Shown piece by piece: positions 54,327-64,000 of a DNA stretch of 64,000 bases. Positions within the stretch are counted from its first letter, which is position 1; each line of letters opens with the position of its first letter. The DNA is from Blepharisma japonicum (lineage: Eukaryota; Ciliophora; Heterotrichea; Heterotrichida; Blepharismidae): positions 124,001 through 188,000 of the forward strand of contig CATKHK010000050.1 of the NCBI GenBank assembly GCA_949751835.1, read 5' to 3'. The translations under genes and the position numbers were made by a program. The notes below the pieces were generated by a model. It ran no database searches and had not been told where the DNA came from. It was given only the letters and a program-made list of their open reading frames with translations.

Positions 54327-55808
54327 ATGGAAGCAACTCGATTTCCTCCTTTTGGTATTAACCAACAATCTCCATCACAAAATAGCCAAAACTTTAACGT
54401 AAGCCAAGCCCCAAATTTGATGAATCCTTCAACGCAAAATCAATTAGGAAACTACCCTTCTCAATCTAATATCTATCCGAAGCCAGGTCAATATATTCCT
54501 GGCCAGCCTCTACAGCCTATGTCTTTAGAGCAAGGTAGACCGTATACACCAGATGGTCAATATCAACAAAACCAACAATCTTCAATGCCGCCTAACTTTA
54601 GACCTCCAGGCACTATAAATCAGTTCTCAGGAAATTCATCAGAAGCAAATCTTCCTATGTCAGGAATCCGACCTCCTTTTATTCCAATACAAGATGCTCA
54701 GCCTATAAATTCTGTTCCTATGGCTCCATCGCGCACTCTTAATCCTAACAATATTCAAGGTAACAGCTTCTCATCTCCCACTCCAATTCCTGGAAATTTA
54801 GCACCAAATCTTAGGCCTCAAACTTTTGTGCCTTCTCCTGGTATTAATCCTCCATTCTCTTCCTCATCACAACAACCTTCAGGAATCAACCCTCCCTTTA
54901 ACTCGGCTCCAGTAAATAACCCAAGTCCTCGCTTTGCTCCTTTCAGCAATCCTCCAGCAAATCCCTCAAATCTTCGATTTCCAAATTTTAATGCGCCTGG
55001 CAATAGCACTCAAGGACAGCCATTTCAGCTATCTCCAAATTTAGGCGGTTCAAGTTTTAATCCTTCTCAACCTCCAAATTTATCAGTTCCATCTCTTATG
55101 CAGCAGCCAACTCCGTCTCTTATACAGAAGCCAAATCCATCTCTTATACAGCAGCCAAATCCGTCTCTTATGCAGATGCCAACTCAAAATTATACAGAAA
55201 ACCAAGCCATCAATCAGCCATTCAAAAACTCTACTTTAAATCAGCCTTTTACTTCACCATCTTTATCACTCAGCCACTCTCAACCTTTTCTTCCAAGTAA
55301 TTCTCTTCTTCCTAACCCAAATAACCCTGCACTTAATAAAGCCCAAATTCTTCAAGGTCCTCCAATTGTAATATCTAATCCTGTAGATGGATCTCCATCT
55401 AGATGAACCTTTATTCAGTCCGGAATGAGCAAAAATTTTAGTAAATCTGAAACTGGAATAATTGAAACAGCTTTCAGAGAAAAAAAAGATTATCTTATTT
55501 TGAAATCGAACGAAGGGACTTTTTTAATTGATTTTAAAACTATGACAAGGAGGAAACTTGATGATAATTCTGAGCCGATAAATAGGGAAGGGGGAGGAGT
55601 CTCATGAAAATGGAGAAATGAAGATGGAACTTGGAGAGATTACTCAGCCGAAGACACTCAAACTATTGAGTCAGGCTATCAAAATTTCCAAAAATATGGA
55701 GGGCCCACAAGCATAATCTTAAATGGCCGTTATACAATTGATTTTTTGATGTCTAAGCAAGTTAATACGAGGACAAAATTTGATAGGGAAATTAAAAGGT
55801 ATTCATAA
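54327..55808 (+). CDS. WWE-domain protein with Pro/Gln/Asn-rich N-terminus
   Basis: 493 residues. Residues 1-355 are disordered, rich in Pro, Gln, Asn and Ser. The C-terminal 135 residues contain a WWE domain, VSWKWRNEDGTWRDY...IESGY...YTIDFLMSKQVN, and just before it a probable second WWE (TAFREKKDYLILKSNEGTF...DFKTMTRRKLD). The first Trp of the WWE motif is TGA. WWE domains bind poly- or iso-ADP-ribose and occur in PARPs and E3 ligases (RNF146, DTX); no catalytic partner domain is seen here. An ADP-ribose reader role is inference. Ends in TAA, and the convergent transporter stop is 14 bp away. Confidence 0.83.
55089..55184 (+). repeat. Four 24-bp tandem repeats in the WWE gene
   Basis: Unit ccatctcttatgcagcagcc plus four bases, encoding PSL(M/I)Q(Q/K/M)P(T/N), four copies at 55089, 55113, 55137 and 55161. 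Confidence 0.9.
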
Positions 55809-55822
55809 TATGATAAAAATTA

Positions 55823-57037
55823 TTATTCTATTAATAAAGTTTCTGCTGGTTTTATGCTTACTTTATCGTCATCTATAGGTTGACGATATATAAAAATGAG
55901 TGGAAGAAAACTAATCATCACCAAAGCCGAAATTGCTCATAATCCAGTTAAATTTGTGAGTTCATAAAAATACTGTACAGGGTAAGTGTAAATAGTCCCT
56001 AATAAATTGGCCATAAAAAAAATCATATTTGTGGTAATTGATTCCTCAATGCTTCTATCTTCTATAACAGCTGCACTTATACCTAAAGGTAAATGGCCTA
56101 TTAGCATAGCGCCAAGAAATCCAGCGCCACTTATGGAGAGTGGAAAAATGGCTCTAATGAAAGCCCAAACAACTGTAGATAAAATTGACCCAATTAAGAA
56201 TATTCTTAATGGTTTGGTGATCGAAAGATAATTTGCAACTAAATAGGTGGCAATTAAGCCTCCTATCATTCCCATCATTACCATATCAAATCCTATTCAC
56301 CCCACTTCTACAGAGCTTAGTCCATCTGGCTCTAGAATTACAAAAATAATTGCAATTACTGTATATCCTGCCCCAATTCCTGAACTGGAGCATAGGACAA
56401 TTCACATAATCATTTTATTTTTTAATGCCTTTTTGAATCCTTCTATTAAACTTTCAGATTTTTGGAATCTTGGCTCTTTTCGCGAGAAAATAATATTTAG
56501 TACAAAAAATACGCTAGCAAATATTGCATGCCATAGATTTATCAAATTCATGTCATTGAGATAAGGACTTGCTATAAAAGATGCTCCCATCCCTACAAAA
56601 TTGCTAATACTTCCTATGCTTGTGGCTAAAACCCATTCATTTTTAGGAAACCACCTTACTGCTAGAGGTGAGCAGCCTGCTAAAACAGGGGCATTCACAG
56701 AAGCTATCAAAAAGATGCCAACACAGGCCAAGGCATAATTATCAAAGGCTAAGTATTTTATTCAACATCCTATAAAGGTAAAAATCCATGCTACAATCAT
56801 TGACCAATAATAAGAAATTCCAAGTCCTCAAGATGCAAGAGGAGCCAGTGGCAGATACATCACAAGAAAACTTACTGCAAACAGGGATACTAAATCCGTG
56901 CTAACATTGTAATATTTTTCAGCAAGATCATTTACAGGAGCCAAAGCACAATAAGTGACTCCATTAATAAAGCTTACAGCAAAATAGAGAATTAGCATCA
57001 CCCAGCGTCTTTTGGAGAAATTTGTGATGATTGTCAT
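55823..57037 (-). CDS. Major facilitator, SLC49/FLVCR-like
   Basis: 404 residues, 12 predicted membrane segments, read across several TGA-Trp codons (for example 55937-55939). The start RRWVMLILYFAVSFINGVTY resembles the conserved SLC49 opening (RRW.ML..F......N), and NLADKY-like APVNDLAEKYYNVSTD and AVRWFPKNEWVLATSIGS (helix 4-5 region with RWFP) are also typical of the FLVCR/MFSD7 group, which carry choline, ethanolamine or heme in animals. The actual substrate here is unknown. Convergent with the WWE gene with 14 bp between stops. Ends in TAA. Confidence 0.82.
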
Positions 57038-57246
57038 TTTAATTTCAACAAAAATGCCACTGAGAGTAAGAGAATTTAATTATAAAAAGAGTAAGAATTT
57101 TTGAGCATATAAATTATTTTAATTAATACAAAATTAGTAATTAAACTATAAAGATAAAGATATGCATCTAAAAACAATTTGATATAAATAATATGCTTAC
57201 TATCATGATCTGTAAAGATTATTATAAATTTTTCATCAGTATTCGA

Positions 57247-57867
57247 TTAATAAATGTATCTCTTTAGAATTTTTTTGTGAAGATCACTTCTCACTGTATC
57301 GTTGATAAACCTTTGCTTCTCTTTAGGTTCTCCTCTTGCTTGATTTCTAAACATAGTTTCTTCAGTCCATTTTCTTTTCAATTGATAGCCTTGTGCAATA
57401 TCAAGCAAAGGATTTCCATTTAAAATTTCTTCTCTTCTGAATTTTTGTCTTTCAATATCTTCCTGTTCCTTTCTTTTTCTTTCAGCTTCAGCTCTTTCGG
57501 CTTTAATTTTTTCTATTTCTGCTCTAAGTGCTTCTTCGTCTTCAGAGCTCTCCTCTTCTGATTGACTTTCGTAATCTTCTGATTCTTCCTGCTCGTCATG
57601 AGCCTCACTTTCCTCTTCGCTTTGTGGATTTTCTTCAAATTTGGATTTTTCTAAAAAATATTCTTTTTCTTTTTCTAATAGCTGAGCTTTGAAATCTACT
57701 GATTTTAATTCTTCGGGGTGGCCTTGACCTTTTTTTCTTTCTTTCAAAACTGTATGCCCTGGGAGATCTTTTGAAGAGTATTGCCTGCTGGGGACCAAAA
57801 TGCGATTCCCACCTTGATCTTTGCCCCCTTGCACTGCGTTCCATGTTGGGCGATGAGCAGTTGTCAT
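57247..57867 (-). CDS. CWC15: CWC15 splicing factor
   Basis: 206 residues. The N-terminus MTTAHRPTWNAVQGG is the signature of Cwc15/Cwf15, a component of the Prp19/NineTeen-associated spliceosome; GNRILVPSRQYSSKDLPGHTVLKER continues it. The middle is an acidic disordered region (EEESSEDEEALRAE), and the C-terminus ends NDTVRSDLHKKILKRYIY, matching the family tail (NDTIRSEFHRKFMQKYI.). I use the inner ATG; an upstream in-frame ATG adds MLINK, absent from the family. Notable for a genome that splices 15-nt introns. Confidence 0.95.
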   Translation of the reverse strand: MTTAHRPTWNAVQGGKDQGGNRILVPSRQYSSKDLPGHTVLKERKKGQGHPEELKSVDFKAQLLEKEKEYFLEKSKFEENPQSEEESEAHDEQEESEDYESQSEEESSEDEEALRAEIEKIKAERAEAERKRKEQEDIERQKFRREEILNGNPLLDIAQGYQLKRKWTEETMFRNQARGEPKEKQRFINDTVRSDLHKKILKRYIY

Positions 57868-58124
57868 TTTATTTATTAACAAATTTTAAAATAAAAAGCT
57901 AATGCTAATTAATAGCTTATTTATGTTAAATTTGCAATAATTTGCCTTTATAGATTAGATATCAGAAATATGTTGAATACTTTCAAACGCAAACTCACTT
58001 AATTATTTTACTTTGCAGAGGTGTAAATAAAATCATTGTAAAAGAAAATTATCTAAGATAAATTAAGATCGTCTTTCCTATTCAAAGCTATTTTCATCTT
58101 TTCTAACTAGATAAATATTTAGAA

Positions 58125-58887
58125 ATGGTAAGTTATTACTTAGTCTCTAAATAGCAGACAACGAGAAAAGCTGGCCCAATTCATATCTATCACAGGAATG
58201 CAAGATACTCCTGCAAAGAAGTATCTGCAATCTAAAAACTGGGACCTTGAACTAGCTGTGGATGAGTTTTACAATTCAGGAGCCCAAATGCCTCGAGACC
58301 AGCCAGCACCTACAAACCAAAAGAACATTGAAAACCTCTTTGCTCGCTACAAAGGCTCCAACCCCAGTCAAATCGAAAGTGAAGGAATCGAGAATTTTTG
58401 CAGAGACTTAGGTATAGAGCCTATGGATGTCGTAATTTTGGTGATCTCTAAGTATTTTAATGCAGCTACAATGGGGATCTATACAAAAGAAGAATTTTGC
58501 AATGGCATGAAATCTCTTGGATGTGACGATGTCAACAAACTTAGGCAAAAAATACCTGAATTGAGGAGAGAACTCAATAATCCTCAAACTTTTAAAGAGA
58601 TTTATAATTATGTTTTCGCATTTAGTAGAGATACAGGGGTAAGAAATTTAGGCTATGAAACAGCTGTAGCATTGTGAAGGTTGTTGCTGACTGATAAATA
58701 CCCAATTGTTAATAGGTGGATTGAGTTTTTGGAAAGAAGAGAAAAAAAGCATGATGTCATGAAAGATACGTGGGAAATGTTTTTAGACTTTGCGGTAATT
58801 TTGGAAAGAGAAGGTCTGCAAGGCTATGATCCTAATGGAGCTTGGCCTGTTTTGATTGATGAATTTGTCGAATATTTAAGACGTTAA
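58125..58887 (+). CDS. DCUN1D1: DCN1-like neddylation E3 co-factor
   Basis: 248 residues from exons 58125-58127 (just ATG) and 58144-58887. N-terminal UBA-like domain SLNSRQREKLAQFISITG and WDLELAVDEFY, then the PONY/DCUN1 domain: IENLFARYK, GIENFCRDLGIEP, and GVRNLGYETAVALWRLLL, WIEFLERREKKHDVMKDTWE, ILEREGLQGYDPNGAWPVLIDEFVEYL. DCN1 proteins promote Nedd8 transfer from UBC12 to cullins. The Trp in AVALWRLLL, conserved in the family (YW.L), is TGA (58675-58677). Length matches human DCUN1D1 (259). Confidence 0.93.
58128..58143 (+). other. 16-nt intron immediately after the start codon
   Basis: GTAAGTTATTACTTAG, phase 0 after ATG, A at position 11. It leaves a 3-nt coding first exon. Without it the ATG frame reads MVSYYLVSK and stops at TAG. 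Confidence 0.82.
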
Positions 58888-59168
58888 TCATAATTCTTTT
58901 AATCAAAGCCCCTTAATATTTTCTTTGCATTATTGAATTAGTTGAGAGCCCTTCTTTAAATGAATTTTCTTTTAAAAATAAATTAATTTTCTTTAAGCAT
59001 GCTTTTGGAAAATAATAGAAAAAATGGTAATATTCCTTAATTTTTATCATTCCTGCTCTATAAATGGAATATATTTTGAACAAAATAATTTCTCTGTTCA
59101 TTAAAGATTAAATTAAAGTTTTAAGCTGATTTTACTGAAATCTATTTGATTATCACAAAAGCAAAAAA

Positions 59169-59251
59169 TGGCTGCTGTGGGGTTCGAACCCACGCGGACG
59201 TTGATCCAGCAGATCTTAAGTCTGCCCCCTTAACCACTCGGGCAAACAGCC
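59169..59251 (-). tRNA. tRNA-Leu(UAA)
   Basis: 83-nt type II tRNA on the minus strand. Acceptor GGCTGTT pairs with AGCAGCC, discriminator A; D-arm TTGCCCGAGTGGTTAAGG; anticodon stem GCAGA/TCTGC with loop CTTAAGA (anticodon TAA, decoding UUA); long variable arm (TGGATCAACGTCC); T arm GTGGGTTCGAACCCCAC. CCA is not encoded in the gene. No intron. Confidence 0.95.
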
Positions 59252-59748
59252 ATGTTGGAATCTATAATAATTTTTATTATTTATACCAGAATTCTTTAGC
59301 CACATTTTCACAAAATTAAATAAAATCACTCAAATATCTAAATTTGATCAATTCTTTTCGTTATCAATAAATAAGTATTTTTGAAGTACACTGCGGATAT
59401 TTCAACACTAGATTGAGTTTTAAATACTTAATAAGGAACTTTTTATGGAATCTATGTGACAATTGATTTATTTTAGATATAAAGACGTTATTTTATTTAT
59501 ACCAAGAATATTTCAGAGTAATTAATTATTCATGGAATATGAAATAATTGCAAAAACGCATAATGTTCAGCACTATTCAACTGCAGCGTCGGCCATTGTT
59601 ATTACTCGAATTTTCTCCAATGAACAATTTTCTGCTAAACTTATCACCAAATTCTTATCTATAAATTCCAACAGTTAAATTTTATCCTTATAAAATATCA
59701 ACCAATCTCATACTAGCAGATTAATTTCTAGCCTTTTGATAATCATAA
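59252..59748. other. Intergenic with a short open reading frame
   Basis: About 500 bp. One 48-codon frame at 59532-59678 (MEYEIIAKTHNVQHYS...) starts with ATG and ends TAA, but nothing beyond length supports it; I do not call it a gene. Confidence 0.4.
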
Positions 59749-60102
59749 ATGGTTACGAAAACATCAGAGCTGATTGACGGATATCTAGGCCGAATAGATT
59801 CAGAGGACATGGACTTCAACCATCTCCCCACAAATGACTTGAATTATCATTTTTACGATGACACAAACTATTTCAGGCATTCCTCCAAATGTTCTGATAT
59901 AGATATGGAGTCTCCATCTCACCCTAGCCAGCTGAGCTCTCATAGAAGAAGCTCATCGTTTGACAGTATCCTTGGGCACTGTCTCAGAAACGCAACGTGT
60001 ATTACATCTCTGAATCCGAGATTCGCTGTAAAATTAGATAGTGCACCTTTACAAGACTTAATTAGTTCAAGAATATTAGAAAGTTCTGCGGAATTCTTTT
60101 AA
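59749..60102 (+). CDS. Hypothetical small acidic protein
   Basis: 117 residues, MVTKTSELIDGYLGRIDSED... acidic and Ser/His-rich with a basic SHRRSSSFDSILG stretch that looks like a phosphorylation (RRxS) site, ending SRILESSAEFF. No domain recognised. Convergent with the aspartyl protease gene, 100 bp between stops. Confidence 0.55.
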   Translation: MVTKTSELIDGYLGRIDSEDMDFNHLPTNDLNYHFYDDTNYFRHSSKCSDIDMESPSHPSQLSSHRRSSSFDSILGHCLRNATCITSLNPRFAVKLDSAPLQDLISSRILESSAEFF

Positions 60103-60202
60103 TTAAGGTATAATTAATAATGCAAATATATTTTGTATAATGCTTTCCCTCAAGAAATTTAAATTTGCTTATTAAATACAAGTTAAGAATGAGAATTTTA
60201 TC

Positions 60203-61315
60203 TTAAACTGCAGTTGAAAATCCAACGCGATTGCCTCCATAATCAAAATAAGCATAATAAGTTCTAATAAACAAGTCTCCCAAAATGACAACGTTCTTTA
60301 ACTGTTCTGGGAAATCCATGCCCATCCAGCCATTATCACACTCAGTTTGTCCATCACTTGTAATTTGGATCACATAGTTAGTTCCAGTAAGAGGATAGTT
60401 AATACCTCCAATAGTGACTGTGACAACAGGAAGCTTAGAAAGATTTGCACAGGTTTGTGAGACTGCTGGGATTTTGGCGTTAATTAAATCGACGATCTTT
60501 TTGTCTCCAACAAGGGCAGTTGTTCCTGAGTCCACAATTCCTTGGATTCCAGTTGCAGCAATTTTGACTCCATTGACTGAGATACTGTCAATGCTGATTC
60601 TCCAATAGGTGTCTTGAAGTAGAGGGAAATAATGCCAATCACCTTTGGTATAGTTAGGGTTGTAGCCTCCTAAAGTCAAGGCACTTCCAGCTGCATTATC
60701 AGTTGAAGTAAGATAAAAAGCAAAAGAGTCTGAAGGCAAAACTCCAAGCTTAAACATTGACTGATAAACTGGAGGAATATTGTCAGCAGAAATTGCTTGC
60801 CAAGCCATACCCAAAATTCCATCAAACTTAGACACCACGAACGAAGTGCCAACCAGTGCGGTCATTTCGCCAAAAGTGATGCTTGGTATTTTGATGCCAC
60901 CCCAAGTCACTACGTCTTGAGAAAGGTAACCAGAAACACCGCCTGAGCCGTATTCAATAGAGATGGCTGTTCCATTGGCTTTATAGGTGCTGGAAGCAGT
61001 GTGGTTGTACCTGTTGTGACGCATGCATGCAATAGAGGTGCAAGATCTTGATGGGACCCACAGATTTGATGAGCCAGTATCGAAAACAACCAAAAAGTTT
61101 TGTGGAGGAGTTCCAATTTGGATTGGGCCGTAATATTGAGCGGTTTGGTAATTTGTGAGTTCAACATCAGTGGTCCCTGCTGAGAGTTGTTTCAATATCT
61201 GGAGACGCTTGAAGTGTGCGTATTTCTCTTCAGGTGTTTCATGGACTGGACGAATAGGGATTTCGACGATGGCAAAAGCTACTGCTAATATGAGAGTGAA
61301 AGCTAAGACTTTCAT
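60203..61315 (-). CDS. Pepsin/cathepsin D-like aspartyl protease
   Basis: 370 residues. A signal peptide (MKVLAFTLILAVAFAIVEI) precedes a short propeptide and a two-lobed pepsin domain: YYGPIQIGTPPQNFLVVFDTGSSN (DTG at 79-81), SIEYGSGGVSGYL (flap), FDGILGM, GIVDSGTTALVG (DSG at 262-264) and a final domain ending FDYGGNRVGF. The second lobe has two Cys (CANL..., TECD). A lysosomal/food-vacuole digestive protease is likely. The in-frame ATG 24 bases upstream would put a hydrophilic MFTCGRNK before the signal, so the inner start is preferred. No intron or TGA. Confidence 0.95.
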   Translation of the reverse strand: MKVLAFTLILAVAFAIVEIPIRPVHETPEEKYAHFKRLQILKQLSAGTTDVELTNYQTAQYYGPIQIGTPPQNFLVVFDTGSSNLWVPSRSCTSIACMRHNRYNHTASSTYKANGTAISIEYGSGGVSGYLSQDVVTWGGIKIPSITFGEMTALVGTSFVVSKFDGILGMAWQAISADNIPPVYQSMFKLGVLPSDSFAFYLTSTDNAAGSALTLGGYNPNYTKGDWHYFPLLQDTYWRISIDSISVNGVKIAATGIQGIVDSGTTALVGDKKIVDLINAKIPAVSQTCANLSKLPVVTVTIGGINYPLTGTNYVIQITSDGQTECDNGWMGMDFPEQLKNVVILGDLFIRTYYAYFDYGGNRVGFSTAV

Positions 61316-61592
61316 TTTATTTCTTCCACAGGTGAACAAAGAAAATGGATTTTTAATTAAGTTATAGAGAAAAGAGTTTTATTCAGAATATAGAGAAAAG
61401 TATAGAAAATCTGGGTGCTTTTATAAGCGTTGAGCCAAAGAATATAAGAGATAAAAATTTAAATTGCAACCATAAGAAATCAAAGGAGTTGTTATAAAAT
61501 TAATTACCTATTTAAGAAGCGTTTAGATTGAGCTATTTTATTCAAAAATGAAGTAAATTTAATTTATTAAGTATTTTAATTTTTTATAAATA

Positions 61593-63917
61593 ATGAATAA
61601 AAAAAGAAGGACAGCTTCTTACATAAATTGCCAATTGCCACCTCTTACTGCAAGAACTGCTGAATCTACTCGACATAAAAAATCTGAGTTTTCACTGTTT
61701 TCTGGAATAAAGGAGCCTATCAATACTTCACTGGATAGTTCAACGGCCTACAAATTTTTTAACTTCACAGAAAAGAAAGAAGAACCTATTTCAGTTTCTA
61801 TGCAAGTCTCTAAATTTCATCTTCGGTCTATTCACACTTCTTATGAAAGTGAAAATGTAGAATCCATTCTAAACTCCTCAATGCAAGCTATGAGAGATCA
61901 TTCCAAATGACAAATTTCTGAACGGTTAGAGGCTTATCAAATGAACCATCAAAAGCAAGCACAAATTTCTTATAATTCAATAGAAAAAGAATTTTCACAT
62001 TGAAATCAATGTTTTGATGATATTTTGCCTTTAATTAAAGAGCAATCTGATGAAATTGCAAACGCAATTTCTAATATTTTTAGAAACATTAAAGATGTAT
62101 TTGATGATTTAAGAGTTTTTCAAGGAAAAAATGATAGTGAAATGAATCATAAATTCTTAGAGTATGAGAAGAAAAGAAGAAAATTGGAAGAAGAAATAAA
62201 AAAAATAAAATTGGAGAAAGAAGAAGTTGAAAAAATTAGGCGAGATGACGATAAGAGAATTCAAGCAGAAATTGATGAAATTTACGGAGATGATGATTAT
62301 TTAGTTTTTAAACAGAAAGCCAAAAGACTACTAGATTTGAGACCTACAGGTGCAGCTGAATTTTTGAAAGAAATTTATAATGAGATGAATCAAGATCGTG
62401 AAATCCCGAAACCGAAAACTTTTGATGGAAAAATCCTTGATCCTGACGATTTAGAAACCAGCCTAAAACTACATTTCAAACTTATCCAAAAATCAACTGC
62501 AAGACGAATTATTCGACTTTTGTATAATAAAATTGAGACAGAATCGACTGAAGTCCAAACAACTGATCCTTTTATAGAGCAAAGCTCTTTTGAAGAAGCA
62601 CAAAAAGCTGCTGAAAAATATAGTCTCTTATACCAAGGACTGCAAGTACAAGAAGAAAGGCTCAGGGAAGAAATTAAAATGAGAGGAAATACGATAGAAG
62701 CTCTTGAAAATGAAAAAAGCCAGCTTTTAAGTGATTCTTTAAGAATAAAGAGAGAAGGAGAAATGAGTGTTAAAGAGATTGCAAACTTGAAAAAAGAAAA
62801 TGAAACAATAAAGAAAAAATTAGAAGAAAATACAACTCTAATAGAGGGTAATGCATATAAAATTGCATTACTTGAAAATCAGCTAGAAACCCAGCTTAGT
62901 AAAATCGCGAGATATGCTAAAGAAAACCCAAAAATTAATGAAATTGGAAGTAATCCTTCAGAGCTGTCAAATATTAAGTTTCAAGATGCTACCCCTAGCT
63001 CACAAAATAGAGGAGAAATAAACAAATCTCAATTTAATACATCTCAAAATCGTGATAAAAGTTCTCTAGAGAGACCTACAAGAAGGCTAAATTCAGGATC
63101 CACCATAAATGACAGAGAAGGAGAGAGCTGAGACCTTGAGGAAGTAAGAGATATTTCTCCATCCCAAGGCCGAGCTAATATTCAAGTGGAAAAACGAAAA
63201 AATAATCGAGACCTCAACAATTCTATAAATGATCACGATGGAGAGCAAATTTCATCATCAAAACTTGCAGATCGCTCTATAGTTTCTGGCTCAAAATCTC
63301 CTAGAAGGAATATCGACAAGTCAGTCCCTTCTTCACGAAATAAAGAATCATATGGAAGTGAGCTAAAAGTCCAAACAAAAATGCCAAGCAGAAGCAGACA
63401 AAATGGCTTTGATTCTCAAAATCAAACAGAAGGAGAAAATGATGAATTTAATGATGAAAGCATGGAGCCTGCAGGGAGTTATAAGAAAACTAGAAAGTCA
63501 AAGCCGCAAAGCATGCAAGAAATTGAGCATGAAAATAAAAATCCTGGAAATTCTAATTTGGTATCAAGCATAGGTAATTTGGACTCAGAAGCATATCATT
63601 CTAGGATTGGAGCAAATGGAATTGAAGTATTTTTCGTTGATAGAGGGCTATGGACTAACGACCTGAAAAATGAAAATTTAATTTCAAACTCAGTTGGGGT
63701 GCAATATGACTGGGAACACCCTGATGAAATAGGTGAAGAAGAAGCTGAGCCAAGCAATTTATATATATTTGCTTATAATCCAAATAATGTCTTTGGGCTT
63801 CGTGGAGATGTGTTTTTCAATAAAAGCACCAGGGTACTTCAGTCACAGCCAAGGATCCCTGAGCTTCAGAAATCCATTATGTTCCAGCCCAACTACCATT
63901 TGGTTGCTAAAAAATAA
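61593..63917 (+). CDS. Coiled-coil protein with disordered Ser/Arg-rich region
   Basis: 774 residues across TGA-Trp codons at 61908-61910, 62001-62003 and 63129-63131. Residues 1-105 are disordered; 150-260 and 330-450 are coiled coils separated by a more ordered helical part (DPDDLETSLKLHFKLIQKSTARRIIRLLYNK); 450-690 are rich in Ser, Asn and Arg (RPTRRLNSGSTINDR); the last 85 residues look folded (EVFFVDRGLWTNDL...LYIFAYNPNNVFGLRGDVFFN). No family recognised. Ends in TAA. Confidence 0.75.
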
Positions 63918-64000
63918 CTGTCATTTCTTCTTATGAAATTTTGATAAGATTTTACACTCAATTAATCAATTCTTAACTAAATCTTTCAAATCCTGTTGGA

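Noticed and set aside
59532-59678. 48-codon frame between the tRNA and the small acidic protein gene
   Set aside because: Short, no homology signal; kept only as a note in the intergenic entry.
1-64000. Standard genetic code or TAG=Gln code
   Set aside because: Conserved proteins continue through TGA, and clearly complete proteins end at TAG.
1-64000. Transposons, virus-like elements, CRISPR arrays, internal eliminated sequences
   Set aside because: No transposase, reverse transcriptase, terminal repeats or regular spacer arrays seen; genes are uninterrupted apart from tiny introns.

Overview
This is a compact, AT-rich eukaryotic window that reads as macronuclear DNA of a heterotrich ciliate, most likely Blepharisma or a close relative. 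Two signatures support this. First, conserved proteins read through many in-frame TGA codons at positions where tryptophan is expected, while genes end only in TAA or TAG (at least eight end in TAG). Second, eight genuine-looking introns are only 15 or 16 nt long (GTA...AG with an A near the sixth base from the 3' end). No transposon, virus-like element, CRISPR array or telomere was seen, and genes are not broken by inserted elements, which fits a somatic genome. The species name is inference.

Layout. 1-8.5 kb: LITAF-type protein, aminopeptidase P, and the axonemal genes SPAG17 and CFAP20. 9-14.4 kb: a tandem family of NAD(P)-binding SDR proteins (three intact, one decayed), with wide spacers. 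14.8-24.6 kb: coiled-coil proteins, a C2 protein, an E2-like protein lacking the catalytic Cys, a tail-anchored golgin-like protein, a membrane RING protein and the queuine transferase partner QTRT2. 25-40 kb: an EF-hand/acylation-type protein, an ankyrin protein, a protein with a possible XPF-like C-terminus, a giant coiled-coil protein, DRC9, a signal peptide peptidase, and a 2.75-kb gene with a one-base frameshift inside a duplicated segment. 41-43.7 kb: two tandem MDR oxidoreductases with duplicated upstream sequence. 44-57 kb: PH protein, USP7/47-like deubiquitinase, PTRH2, a multi-pass membrane protein diverging at 15 bp from a RAP-domain protein, a sphingosine-kinase-like lipid kinase, a WWE-domain protein and an SLC49/FLVCR-type transporter. 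57-64 kb: CWC15, a DCN1-like neddylation factor with a 3-nt first coding exon, tRNA-Leu(UAA), a pepsin-type protease and a coiled-coil protein.

Themes. Three axonemal genes (SPAG17, CFAP20, DRC9) fit a heavily ciliated cell. Ubiquitin-type biology is well represented (RING, inactive E2, USP, DCN1, WWE). Apart from the two tandem families, genes are packed head-to-tail, convergent (46 bp between stops at 23.9 kb) or divergent with very short spacers, so promoters must be very small. Standard-code gene calling would shatter most of these genes; coordinates below join frames across TGA and remove the tiny introns.
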